Assembly: GCA_035079385.1 (NCBI GenBank)
Contig: JAVHKY010000008.1
Coordinates: 2,712,001 to 2,776,000, forward strand
Reading direction: 5' to 3'
Length of the DNA: 64,000 nucleotides
Source of the DNA: Aspidiotus rigidus
Lineage: Eukaryota; Arthropoda; Insecta; Hemiptera; Diaspididae
Shown here: one piece after another, positions 1-9,395 of the stretch
How positions within the stretch are numbered: position 1 is the stretch's first letter
Layout: each line of letters starts with the position of its first letter
Translations under genes and position numbers: made by a program
Notes under the pieces: generated by a model
Told to the model about the DNA's origin: nothing
Database searches by the model: none
The model's input: only the letters and a program-made list of their open reading frames with translations

Positions 1-671
1 CTTTCAGTCATTTGCTGGACAGGTGTTGGGACTGTTCCCAAGGACTCCATCGGCTTGGTTGGAGTTACGTCCGAACTTGTTGTTGGAGATGAAGGTGATG
101 TCGTCGCAACACTTTCATTTGTTTGCTGGATAGGGGTCGTAGGTTCATTCACTTTTCCCAGTTTTTTGTCCTGACTCTCTGTAGTATTTCCTGGGCCTGC
201 CTTAACGTTTATATTCTTTCCCGATTCATTTTCTGTCGAATTCGTTTGTGTTTGTGCTGTAACTGCTTGTATGTTTGTGGTTCGCTCTTCCAATTCATCC
301 GACATCGAAGCGGTTTTCAGGTTATTTGATTCCTCCTGCATTCTGTTCAAGAGCTCTTCTTCTTCTTCTTGCTGCATCTCTTCTTCCATTTCGTTTTGCG
401 TGAGAAATTCCATCATTTCTAATTCATTTTCGATCTGCGCGTAGTCATCATTTCTCTGTATCATACATAGATGAAAATAAAAGTTATAAAAAGTGGTAGT
501 TATCGAAAAGCTACGAGAGACCACTTGATGGAGGTTACTTACTTCAGTCTTTCCATAGACTCGTACTACCTCTTCGGGTTCTTCGTCCGCAGAATGATCG
601 AAAAGAATAATCCACAAGAAATAGGTGACGAGCGCAGCAATGAAAACATTGAAAAATATGCGAGGTCGCAT
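1..671 (-). CDS. Unrecognised membrane-anchored acidic protein, first two coding exons (partial, runs off left edge)
   Basis: I do not recognise this gene. Exon 1 is 543-671: ATG at 671 (context caaaATG), 43 codons, ending Lys-Thr-Glu before a GTAAGT donor. Exon 2 is 455-1 and stays open to the window edge; its acceptor reads tgatacag, and both junctions are phase 0. The predicted protein starts MRPRIFF and has a hydrophobic stretch at about residues 6-24 that could be a signal anchor or uncleaved signal peptide. An acidic region follows (EEEMQQEEEEELL near residues 68-80), then a Ser/Thr/Pro/Gln-rich tail with two TPxQQxxE-like motifs. The inferred layout is a type II membrane or secreted protein with a disordered or coiled-coil acidic part. 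The long plus-strand reading frame at 471-791 is the antisense shadow of exon 1 and the intron. Confidence 0.65.
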   Translation of the reverse strand, partial: MRPRIFFNVFIAALVTYFLWIILFDHSADEEPEEVVRVYGKTEVSNLHQVVSRSFSITTTFYNFYFHLCMIQRNDDYAQIENELEMMEFLTQNEMEEEMQQEEEEELLNRMQEESNNLKTASMSDELEERTTNIQAVTAQTQTNSTENESGKNINVKAGPGNTTESQDKKLGKVNEPTTPIQQTNESVATTSPSSPTTSSDVTPTKPMESLGTVPTPVQQMTE

Positions 672-1480
672 TTTGCGACTGAATTCAAAGATGTTCAAGA
701 ATACTTTTTACAAAAAATAGTCTACGTATCCATCGTAAAGAGCATCCGACAGAAACTTGTAACACCCGAACGAATTTATCTCAAGACATGAATTTCTTTC
801 ACTACGTTATATGATTTTTCTATACTGACGGTCTCAAGTCAAAAATGGGATCCATTTCAACCCACCGTGAGCGTAAACACCAATAATGATGTTTGTTATC
901 TATTTTAGTTAGAAAATTGAGCCAGACGACCAGGGCTGTTTTGTCGCGACCATGCACGTTATCGGTACGAAGTAAACTTTAATTTGAAAACCTGACGACA
1001 TAAGCTAACTTAGCGAGCGTTATCAAAATGTATTACGACCCGTCGAAATAGTTCGAACTGTTTATTCCAAATAAACGGATAAGTAAAAACAGAAAATTTT
1101 AAAATGGGCTTTTATTTGCATAACAAAAGCAAGGGCACATCGAAATTCGGCTGATGTTGACTTCATGTGCAAATAATACGAACAAAGAAAGAAAGTAACC
1201 ACGCATATAAAAAGATAATTTGGAGAAATACAGTCAGAGTTGTGAGTATAGGTGATGAAGAATCGTTGGTATTTGTAGATATTTATTCTGAAGGTAACAA
1301 TGTTATGATGAGCAGTATTCAAAAATTAATATTCCTTTTTTTACTATGATAAATTTAAGTTGCACTTTTTGACAAGAGTATAAAAGACAATAGAAAATCT
1401 TCTGTCAGAGCCAAATAGAAAAAATTAAATGCTGTCCCGAGTCCCCTAGAGCCTAAAGTTTTTCCAAGTCCTGAAAATCA
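672..1480. other. Non-coding stretch upstream of the left-edge gene
   Basis: AT-rich sequence with short reading frames only. It probably contains the 5' untranslated region and promoter of the minus-strand gene that starts at 671, but I see no clear TATA box or initiator. No repeat family found elsewhere in the window is visible here. Confidence 0.4.
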
Positions 1481-1534
1481 TGATGTGACAACTTGAACGC
1501 GCTGCAATTTCAAGGAAGCCGTCGTCTTTCCAAG

Positions 1535-1850
1535 TCATATAGCTCGGAGGTCGGGATCTTTCTAAGTCTCCCTCTTGTCATATATAGCTCGGAGGTAGGA
1601 ATTTTTCTAAGTCCCCTTCTTATCATATATGGGTTGGCTAGAGGGTCGAAATTTTTCCGAGTCCCCTCCTATCATATATAGCTCGAGAGTCGAAATTTTT
1701 CCAAGTCCCCCTTCTACCATATATAGCTCGGAGGTCGGAATTTTTCCAAATCCCCCTCCCTCTCCGTGACGTCATCAACCTCGCTCGCGCTCGCGGACGA
1801 AAATTTCCTGGGGGTACACCCAACAAAAGAGATAGCAGGTTGCCTGCCAG
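1535..1850 (+). repeat. 45-bp unit array (about 5 units) plus GC-rich end module
   Basis: Five degenerate copies of the 45-bp unit (key words: agctcgagagtcgaaat, ttttccaagtccccctc, ctatcatatat) run from 1535 to about 1762. They are followed by an end module that recurs at 11.74, 23.14, 40.4 and 61.1 kb. The module has a TGACGTCA site (about 1768), a GCTCGCGCTCGCGG stretch, aaaatttcctg, and a decayed hairpin (AGCAGG-TTG-CCTGCC) near 1832. This is a member of the repeat family described for 14434-14693. No protein is implied, although the 45-bp period keeps frames open. Confidence 0.8.
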
Positions 1851-1860
1851 AAGACCACGT

Positions 1861-2330
1861 TTCATGTCTACTGTACTGTACAGGAAGCTACCGCATAGGC
1901 CTAACTATAGCAGTCTAGCACGGCCTACTGTAGTTTAGGACTAGTATAATCCCAGTATAAAGATAGGGGGGAGGTTCTAGCCTAGTTCAAGCATAGTGTA
2001 CTGTATGCTAGCATAAAAGGAGGGGTCAGAAGAACGCAAATTTCAGAAATATAGCAGAGGTCAGAGCAAAACAACACCTCCCTTTTCGTACAAAGAAACT
2101 TCTCAAAGTCCCATAATTTTTATCTACTTCAAAACCGATACTTGAAAAAAAAAAACAAAAAATGCTGCGAGTAGGCTCCAACAGAAGTATAGGTCATGTT
2201 CTATGTTCTATATTGGCTATACTAGAATCAAAATAAGAATGCAAGTCTCTAGATCCTCGAGTTGACTCGTTCCTCAATTTTATGGTTGAACATATTATTA
2301 AAAAGGGCTGCACTCAAGAGAGTAGCGTTT
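1861..2330. other. Low-complexity CTAGTATA-rich spacer
   Basis: The segment is rich in short words such as gcctag, tagtata and ctgtact, which also occur beside many of the 45-bp arrays (18.17-18.24, 18.5-18.6, 25.07-25.21 kb). No coding potential is seen. Confidence 0.4.
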
Positions 2331-2339
2331 TACAAAAGA

Positions 2340-3070
2340 TACCACACAAAACAAGCAGCCGCGAGCACTTTCGGTTATTCGGTTAATTAACCATCTTCTA
2401 AGCGTAAGTGAACGGAAGCGACTGAACCCAACATCAACGAAGACAGAGGAACACGAGATGAAATTCATGATTGAACTAGCGAGTCATCAAATTGTGAATC
2501 ATTCTCATACACTAATTTAATCAATCCCTCATCAGGAATATACCTGTTTAGAACAGTGATGTCTTCATTATTCCGGTGTCTAATAATTTCTATATTTTCC
2601 AAAGCCAACCGCTTGAAGTACGAATTCTCCCTATGAAGGAGGGCCTCAGCACCTTCCTTAAACTTATGGCCACTTTCAATTAAATGATCGGAGAATGCCG
2701 ATTCACCCAATTTACCCTTCTCCCAAACATTTTTATGCTCAACTACCCGAATCTGGAGCTGGCGGCCCGTCATTCCTACGTAGATACCCGAGCAATCGTT
2801 GCACGCTACACTATAAACTCCACTCCTCTCGGCCACAGGAACGGGGTCTTTTAATCTTACAAATAAACTTTTAACCGTGTTAGGATTATAAAATGCTGGC
2901 CGGAATCCAAAAGGGCGGAAGACACGTCCCAATTTCAAAGAGAACTTGCCCAGGAAAGGAATTCTAATCCACCTCTTCCTACTGTCTAGGTGGTCCCTAG
3001 GGAGGGAGGTTGTGGACAACCCCTTTTTAATAACCTCTAGATCCTTTTGCTCATGTAGATGACAGACCGC
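2340..3070 (-). mobile_element. Penelope-like element copy A (5'-truncated; GIY-YIG end)
   Basis: Minus-strand remnant of a Penelope-like retroelement. An open frame at 3019-2465 encodes the end of the reverse transcriptase/linker and a GIY-YIG endonuclease. The endonuclease shows the characteristic layout: SGVYSVACNDCSGIYVG, then TGRQLQIRVVEH. The frame extends upstream to about 3070 (HLHEQKDLEVIKKGL). A decayed hammerhead-like sequence lies 3' of the endonuclease at 2358-2405 (AGAAGAUGG, then CCGAAAGUGCUC). The endonuclease sequence differs clearly from copies B and C, so this is a separate lineage. The core RT motifs are missing, so it cannot move on its own. Confidence 0.85.
2465..3019 (-). 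pseudogene. GIY-YIG endonuclease fragment of Penelope-like element A
   Basis: A 184-codon open frame. Residues about 67-83 hold the GVYxxxCxxCxGIYVGxTGR signature typical of Penelope endonucleases, including the CxxC pair. The conserved Arg and the REH-like motif (RVVEH) follow. Residues about 130-184 form the usual charged C-terminal tail (ALENIEIIRHRNNEDITVLN). The polymerase domain that should precede it is absent from the window, so this is a truncated remnant even though the endonuclease frame is intact. Confidence 0.85.
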
Positions 3071-3479
3071 AAAATTGGCACAAGTCTCTGAAATAGCTCA
3101 GAACTTAGGAGAGAGGGCTAAGAGGTCGAGTGTCCAGAAAGTTTCTCCAAAGGACCAATAAAACGATCATATTCTATTTTTGCTCATTATTCATAAATGT
3201 TGAAGTGAAAATGGGGAAATTTTTCCGAGTCCCGAAATTCTCATCAACAGCACGAAGGACAAACTTATTCCGGGTCATTCTGTTTGTATTTATGTAGCTT
3301 GAAAATTGAAATTTTTCCAAGTCCCTGAAATGGCTGAAAGATGCACGACCAGCCTCGTACTACGACAAAATAAAGGATGAGAGGAGATGAGGAAAAGGGT
3401 CTAAATATGAAATATACAAAAAATATTCAGACTGTGTAAATAAATCTAAATCCGTGTTCGATTAGACAGATACTACAGT

Positions 3480-5480
3480 GTCCAAAATATGAAAACCCGT
3501 TTGGACATCTCCAAAAAGTTTAAAATGTACAATTCATGTGGAAAAGTACTACAATATCCAAAACTTGAGTTTGATTTGAACACGACAGGGTTCAAAATAC
3601 AAAATTTATTTAAACATCTCCAAAGTGTCCAAAATGTAAAATTTATCTGGTTAAGTACTACAATGTCCAAAACGTAAAATTCATTTGGAAATATCTAAAG
3701 TGTCCAAAATGTAAATTTCAATTGGACACGTACAATGTGCCCAAATTTCTATTTTTTATTTCGACAGTACTCACAATATCAAATTCATGGTGTCCAAATT
3801 GTAAATTTCATTTGGACAGGTCCAAAGTGTTCAAAATGTGACCTGCGATGAGAAAAGGATACTCATTGCCCATTGGCGCAAGAACACCATTTCTCTCTGA
3901 TTGGGTATCGAATTAGAAAGAAATGGTGTTTCTGTCAAAGGGCAATGAGCATCCTTTTTTCATCGCAGGTCACAAATGTATTTTTCATTTGGACAGTGTC
4001 CAAAACATCAAAGTCAAATTTCATTTGGACAGGCACTACAGGGTCTAAAATGTAATATTTGTTTGGACAGGTCCGAAGTGTCCGAAATGTAAAATTCATT
4101 TAAATATGTCTGAAGTGTCCAAGTTGTAGATTTTTTGTGACAGACACCACATGGTCCAAAATATAAAATTCATTTGGACAAGTCCAAAGTGTCCAAAATG
4201 TAAAATTCACTTGAACATGTACAATGCGCCCAAAACTTATTTTTCATTTCGACAGCGCTCGAAATATCAAATTCATTTGGATATGCCCAGAATGTCCAAA
4301 TTGTCCAAAATGTATTTTTCATTTGGACAGTGTCCAAAACATCAAATTCAAATTTTATTTGGACAGGCATTACAGGGTCTAAAATGTAATATTCGTTTCG
4401 ACAGGTCCGAAGTGTCCAAAATGTAAAATGTAGATTTTTTTCTGACAGACAGCACATGGTCCAAAATATAAAATTCATTTGAACAAGTCCAAAGTGTCCA
4501 AAATGTAAAATTTATTTGGTCAGATACTACGGTGTTCAAAATGTAAAATTCATTTGGAAATGTCCAAAGTGTCAAAAATGTAAAATTCACTTGAACATGT
4601 ACAATGCGCCCAAAACTTCTTTTTCATTTCGACAGTGCTCGAAATATCAAATTCATTTGGATATGCCCAGAATGTCCAAATTGTAAATTTCATTTGGACA
4701 GGTCCAAAATGTCCAAAATGTATTTTTCATTTGGACAGTGTCCAAAACATCAAATTCAAATTTCATTTGGACAGGCATTATAGGGTCCAAAATGTAATAT
4801 TTGTTTGGACAGGTCCGAAGTGTCCAAAATGTAAAATTCATTTAAATATGTCTGAAGTGTCCAAGTTGTAGATCTTTTTCTGACAGACACCACATGGTCC
4901 AAAATGTAAAATTCATTTGGAAATGTCCAAAGTGTCCAAAAAGTAAAATTCACTTGGACATGTACAATGCGCCCAAAACTTCTTTTTCATTTCGACAGTG
5001 CTCGAAATATTAAATTCATTTGGATATGCCCAGAATGTCCAAATTGTAAATTTCATTTGAACAGGTCCAAAGTGTCCAAAATGTATTTTTCATTTGGCCA
5101 ATGTTCAAAACATCAAATTCAAATTTCATTTGGACAGGCATTACAGGGTCTAAAATGTAATTTTCGTTTGAACAGATCCGAGGTGTCCGAAATGTAAAAT
5201 TCATTTAGATATGTCCGAAGTGTCCAAGTTATACATTTTCTTTTGACAGACACCACATGGTCCAAAACACAAAATTCATTTGGACAAGTCCAAAGTGTCC
5301 AAAATGGAGGATTTATTTGGTCAGGTACTACAGTGCCCAAAACATAAAATTCGTTTGGAAATGTCCACAGTGTCCAAAATGTAAAATTAATTTGGATAGG
5401 TACTACCGTGTCCAAAACATTATTCATTTGGACATATTCATTGTGTCCAAAGCGTAAAATTCTTTTTGGCAGATACAGTC
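3480..5480. repeat. 36-37-bp minisatellite with higher-order structure
   Basis: About 50 degenerate tandem units with a period of 36-37 bp, built from tccaaaatgtaaaattca and tttggacaggtccaaagtg. Many unit junctions contain the inverted repeat TTTGGAC-ag-GTCCAAA. A larger period is also visible: the variant acatgtacaatgcg recurs at about 4215, 4595 and 4958 (spacing 380 and 363 bp), each time with the same flanking variants. Frames on both strands stay open in patches and give NEFYILD/FTFWTLW-type repeats, which I treat as artefacts of the tandem repeat. A foldback MITE interrupts the array at 3838-3973. Confidence 0.9.
3838..3973. mobile_element. 136-bp foldback MITE inserted in the minisatellite
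   Basis: The sequence starts GTGACCTGCGATGA and ends with its complement (TCATCGCAGGTCAC, one mismatch). The two halves pair over about 60 bp with few mismatches (CTCATTGCCC/GGGCAATGAG; AACACCATTTCT/AGAAATGGTGTT), leaving a loop of about 10 bases. The flanks share AAAT on each side, consistent with a short target duplication. The surrounding minisatellite units continue on both sides, so this is an insertion. The superfamily is not determined. Confidence 0.75.
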
Positions 5481-5489
5481 TCCGAAAGG

Positions 5490-5860
5490 TTATATTCATT
5501 CGGGCTTGTCTCCCTTCATCCAATTTCAGACCAAAAACTCCGTTGAATTGTTTTCCCTCATTTATTTGTAGGCACTGCGCCTTATTAATAAACCTGGAAA
5601 GGTGAAGCTTAGCTAGATGCGAGCCTCGGTGGCTTCCTTTCCCGATGTTAAACTGAAGTCACATTGGATCATCCGTAGTCGTTTGTATACTTACTTTTTT
5701 GTTCATTAACACCCTCCCCTCCACCATTAGTGATCTCAGGAAAGAGCCGGATGCTTTAGTCTCCTTAGTTGGTTTCTGGACGGAAGGATACGCTGAATCA
5801 CTTACCCCTACTGAAATTTCGGGATTGGACGTGTTCATAAGGTATTATAAAGGTAGGACA
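5490..5860. other. Spacer between minisatellite and Penelope copy B
   Basis: No recognisable gene. A short plus-strand open frame at 5699-5923 has no family features. It overlaps the edge of the Penelope copy and is not supported as coding. Confidence 0.35.
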
Positions 5861-5861
5861 G

Positions 5862-6825
5862 TGAAAATATCTCGAAAGTATAATTCTACTGTATTAATCC
5901 ATCATCAGTTGTATCGCTACTGAAGAACAAGGCCTTAAATATTATTTCTTGTTGTATACTAACGCTAAGATTTTATTGGCTACAATAATACTGCGTTGTG
6001 ATTGGTTCATTCTGTAATCTATGTGCAGCATTTCTATTGGCTACAAGGTGTACTACCACCTTACTGGTCGTCTTCTGTCGTCCAAATAGTGTTCCTCTGT
6101 TGAATGTGATTACATTGTTCAAGATGCTAACTTTTCTCTCCTTTGCCTCTCTCATTTTCATCTGTTCTGAGAGTTCTCTTCTCCTCGTGCGATCTTCTAC
6201 ATGCTTTACCTCAAATATTCCTTCATCATTGTGCTGTTATTCATGTAACTGGAATATTGATATGCTTAGCAATCTATATTATCTGAACTGTACCTCAGTA
6301 CAGATGGTACTATTATTATTATGTTGTATGATGATACGGAACAGTAAACATCTCTTGAAGCCTCTCTCTAGTCTTCTGATTTACATTCATTGCAGTATTT
6401 GCCAAACGCTGACTTTCCATCTTCTTTTTCCCTCGATGTTTCATGCTCTTTTTGCATGATGTTGAATTTTCTCCCAGTCTCACCAATGTCTTCACACTGC
6501 ATGTTCGCAACTAAGCTTGTACGTTCCCTCTCAAATTTCCCTTGCCGGTTTCTTCCATCAGTTTGTTGCTTCTTCTCTTCATCATGGGCAGGTTGTTATG
6601 CTCGTAGATGCCCACATTCACGTCAGAACCGCTGAACGTCTTCATCACCTTGGTTGTGTACTTTCCTATAGAAGGTAGGTTCCCTTCTTTGCTTTCATTT
6701 TTTCAAAGTCTCCCTAAACCACACCTCTACAGTATAGCTTTTGGCTGCTGCGATCGGTTTTACTGTCTCGGTTTCTTTCCTCTGTTCTTCATGATAGAAA
6801 ATTTTCAATAGTAGTTTTTTAATGC
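5862..6825 (-). mobile_element. Penelope-like element copy B (5'-truncated, frameshifted)
   Basis: Same subfamily as copy C at 9-11.4 kb. On the minus strand, segments align in order: a KYTTKVMKTFSGSDVNVGI-like linker near 6600-6660, an endonuclease remnant with LVRLGE where copy C has IYIGET, and ILNNVITF plus LFGR near 6100. ATTGG motifs follow at about 5976, 6002 and 6037. The hammerhead region is decayed: CTGATGA is present near 5907, but stem II and GAAA are lost. Frameshifts and stops break the frame, and everything upstream of the linker is missing. Confidence 0.8.
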
Positions 6826-8320
6826 TGTGCATCGGAGGGGGGGGGGGGCGTATTCAAGAGTTCCTCGAGACAGTTCAATAATTATTTAGTTTCAGATGGA
6901 TTTTTTCCGTTCCGGAGTGCGGTATACCCAAATTTTTCCATCTGAACATTCACGAGGTGTAATTTCAAAACGAGATCAAATCGAACAAATCTTCATCCGC
7001 TAGAATACATAATTTTTTTGTCGTAAATATTGCAATTGTACACCAAGATATCCACACAGTAGTAGAAGTCGCCGACCTCACGTTTATTGTAAACGGCACG
7101 TCGTTGCATCCTGCGCTGCACATGAAATCGATTCGAAAAAAAAAAAATCAACGAATAACGATTAATTGTCGAATATTTCCATACTCGAACGAAACGTTCT
7201 TCGTTGGCGGCAGAGCGTGTAAGTTTTTCGATTTCTCAGAAACCGTAGATTTTTTCGTTAAAGTGACGATAATTGTTGATACGTAACGGAGGAGGAGAGG
7301 TACGAGGTTGCAAAATTCGCGTTACATTCGAGTACATTATCACAAGCGATTTTAAATCTTGCTAGACAGGTCAACGGCGATAACTGACAGTTACGATTTT
7401 CGTACAGAGTGCATGTAGTTGCATACCAGGCACGTTGCACTCGGTCTATTAACGCAGTTTCCCTCTTGCATCTCTCGTCCGTATATCAAAACATATAAAA
7501 TTGTTGTGCATGATAATTGCCGAAATTATCATAAACGAAATAGCAGGAGGTCCACTGGTTGCGTTTCGTTGATAAATACATATTAATGCGAAAACAAGGG
7601 CTCATCTACACGTGTCAAGGTCAATGATGCATTGGCGCATGGGCTGGTCCTCCGTAAGGCATTCCGTCGTCAAAACTGCTGATGACTATCGTATACCATA
7701 TGTATGAAAGAAAAAAGAATAATAATAAAGCTATCGCGAAAATATCATCGTACACGAGGAAAGACGCATACTATGATACATATTATAATCGATTCTCGAA
7801 CGACGTTTCCAGGAAGAGAAAAATAGAGCGATATCATGCGATGGAGGAAGAAACGACGAAAAATATTTGCGTATTATTTTTCGGGCAATAACGACAGAAA
7901 AAAGTAAGGCGTGGTCAGCGAGCGAAAAATTCATCTATGTGCATAAATTTCCGCGTCAAATGATTTTTCTGATACGTTGTTAAAAAACTCTCTTGTACAT
8001 GTAATATCGCGAGCGATGAGCTGCCATACAACCGTGCTACACAACATTGAAGGGTAATGGGTATAGTATCCTCTCGTTTGTAGGCGTTGTGATCGTGAAA
8101 CAAAGTACATCTTGTGGTAGACTGCACAATGTGCAGAAGGCGTACAGGCTTGTAAAGTTCGCCGTTCGCAATTTTTTCCGTCATCCGAATTATTTTTACA
8201 CTATTTCTACTTATTGCACCTAAAGGTTTGTACTCGTGGCGAATGTATCACGTTTCTAGATCTACGCGATAACGATCTTGGAAGAAAGAAAGTGCACTTT
8301 GAAGACAGAGGAGGTAGAAC
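6826..8320. other. No recognisable gene
   Basis: This stretch has only short frames without family features. Visible elements are a G10-12 run near 6836-6848 and otherwise unique AT-rich sequence. I find no copy of the window's repeat families here. Confidence 0.35.
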
Positions 8321-8324
8321 TGAA

Positions 8325-8545
8325 AAAAAAAAAATTTCAAGTCCCCCTCCTATTGTATAAAGCTCGAAAGTCAAAATTATTCCGAGTCCTTCCCCTGTCA
8401 TATATAGCTCGAGAGTCTTAAATTCCCCCTCCCATCATATATAGCTCAGAGGTAAAAATTATTCCAAGTCCCCCTCTTATCATATGTAGCTTGGAGGTCG
8501 AAATTATTCGAAGTCTCTCTCTTATCGTAAATTTTTTCAAGTCCC
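8325..8545 (+). repeat. 45-bp unit array (about 5 degenerate units)
   Basis: Units recognisable by agctcgaaagtcaaaattattccgag and tcatatatagctcg words, at roughly 45-bp spacing. They are more diverged than the arrays at 41-47 kb (attattcc replaces atttttcc in most units). No terminal hairpin is preserved on either side. Confidence 0.7.
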
Positions 8546-9050
8546 TCCTGTCGAAATCCTCGCTTACTTACATCATCGGTTATTCGACTTGGCCTAAATA
8601 GGCTAAACCATTTCTTTTCTGGACCTCCTTTCCACTGAAATAATTGGCATCTCGAGACAAATTATTAATTCCTAAGCAATTTATTATCGATATCATTACG
8701 GCGCTGCCGACTCTCAATTTCACTCTGACATCATCCATACGGATCAAAATCGTAACGCGCCTTAGAATGAAGCCCGAAGAAGTTATTATTAGCCTCTAAG
8801 AGGCTATCGCTTCCGTAAGTACTGATTTTCTGATCCTTTCGTCAACGTACTGAATTCTTGTTTTGATCTACCAACTCCGAAAGACTTCTGCGAGATCATT
8901 GTCGTGTACCTCTAAATTTACGTCCTTCAGATACGACTCAGACAGCTTTCGTCTTCGTAGAATATAGCTTTGATCAAGTCAAGATGGAATCTACCTCTTA
9001 TTTGAAAGCAACCTCCACGGAGCGCCTCCGACTCTTTCTTAGTAACCATC
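8546..9050. other. No recognisable gene
   Basis: Unique sequence between a 45-bp array and the 3' end of Penelope copy C. Short frames only. Confidence 0.3.
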
Positions 9051-9099
9051 ATTAGATTATTGAAAAAGGGTTTTCCAATTGTACAATTCTACTTTATTA

Positions 9100-9154
9100 G
9101 TTGCTTATACAAGAGTACTTTCGGGTGTTATCCCATCATCAGTTGTGTCGCAAC
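9100..9154 (-). ncRNA. Hammerhead ribozyme in Penelope-like element C
   Basis: Read on the minus strand: stem I 5' strand GUUGC (9154-9150), internal loop GAC, ACAA (9146-9143), core CUGAUGA (9142-9136), stem II GGG/CCC around AUAACA (9134-9123), core GAA (9122-9120), tiny stem III AGUACU (9119-9114), cleavage nucleotide C (9113), then UUGU (9112-9109), loop AUAA and GCAAC (9104-9100). Both segments of stem I pair perfectly. Known Penelope-like elements carry minimal type I hammerheads with very short stem III, and this matches. One oddity is an unpaired U at 9135 directly after CUGAUGA, where a G-C pair is usual. Activity is inferred, not shown. Confidence 0.7.
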
Positions 9155-9206
9155 TGGAGAACAAGGCCTTAACCATGAGTTTTTATAGTACAAACACTGT
9201 GATCTT

Positions 9207-9395
9207 ATTGGCTATAACAATGCTGTGTTGTGATTGGTTCTCTTATTCTTACAATAATATGACATTGTGTTCTTATTGGCTAAAACATACTGCTTCGTGA
9301 TTGGTTCAATCTATTGTTCTAAATGCTGTGTTTCTATTGGCTACCTGGATTCCTGCCGTCTCATTGGTTGGTCCGTTCTTCTTCTCTCGTCCAAT
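9207..9395 (-). promoter_or_regulatory. CCAAT-box cluster in the Penelope-like 3' repeat region
   Basis: ATTGG (CCAAT on the element's coding strand) occurs at 9207, 9233, 9275, 9300, 9336 and 9363, and CCAAT in the opposite orientation at 9391. Spacing alternates around 26 and 30-40 bp. Copy B shows the same boxes at about 5976, 6002 and 6037. They lie just 5' of the hammerhead in the pseudo-LTR position, where an internal promoter would drive transcription of a downstream unit in a tandem arrangement. A promoter role is inference. Confidence 0.5.

Noticed and set aside
471..791. 106-codon plus-strand frame
   Set aside because: It is antisense to exon 1 and intron 1 of the left-edge gene, which has proper splice signals.
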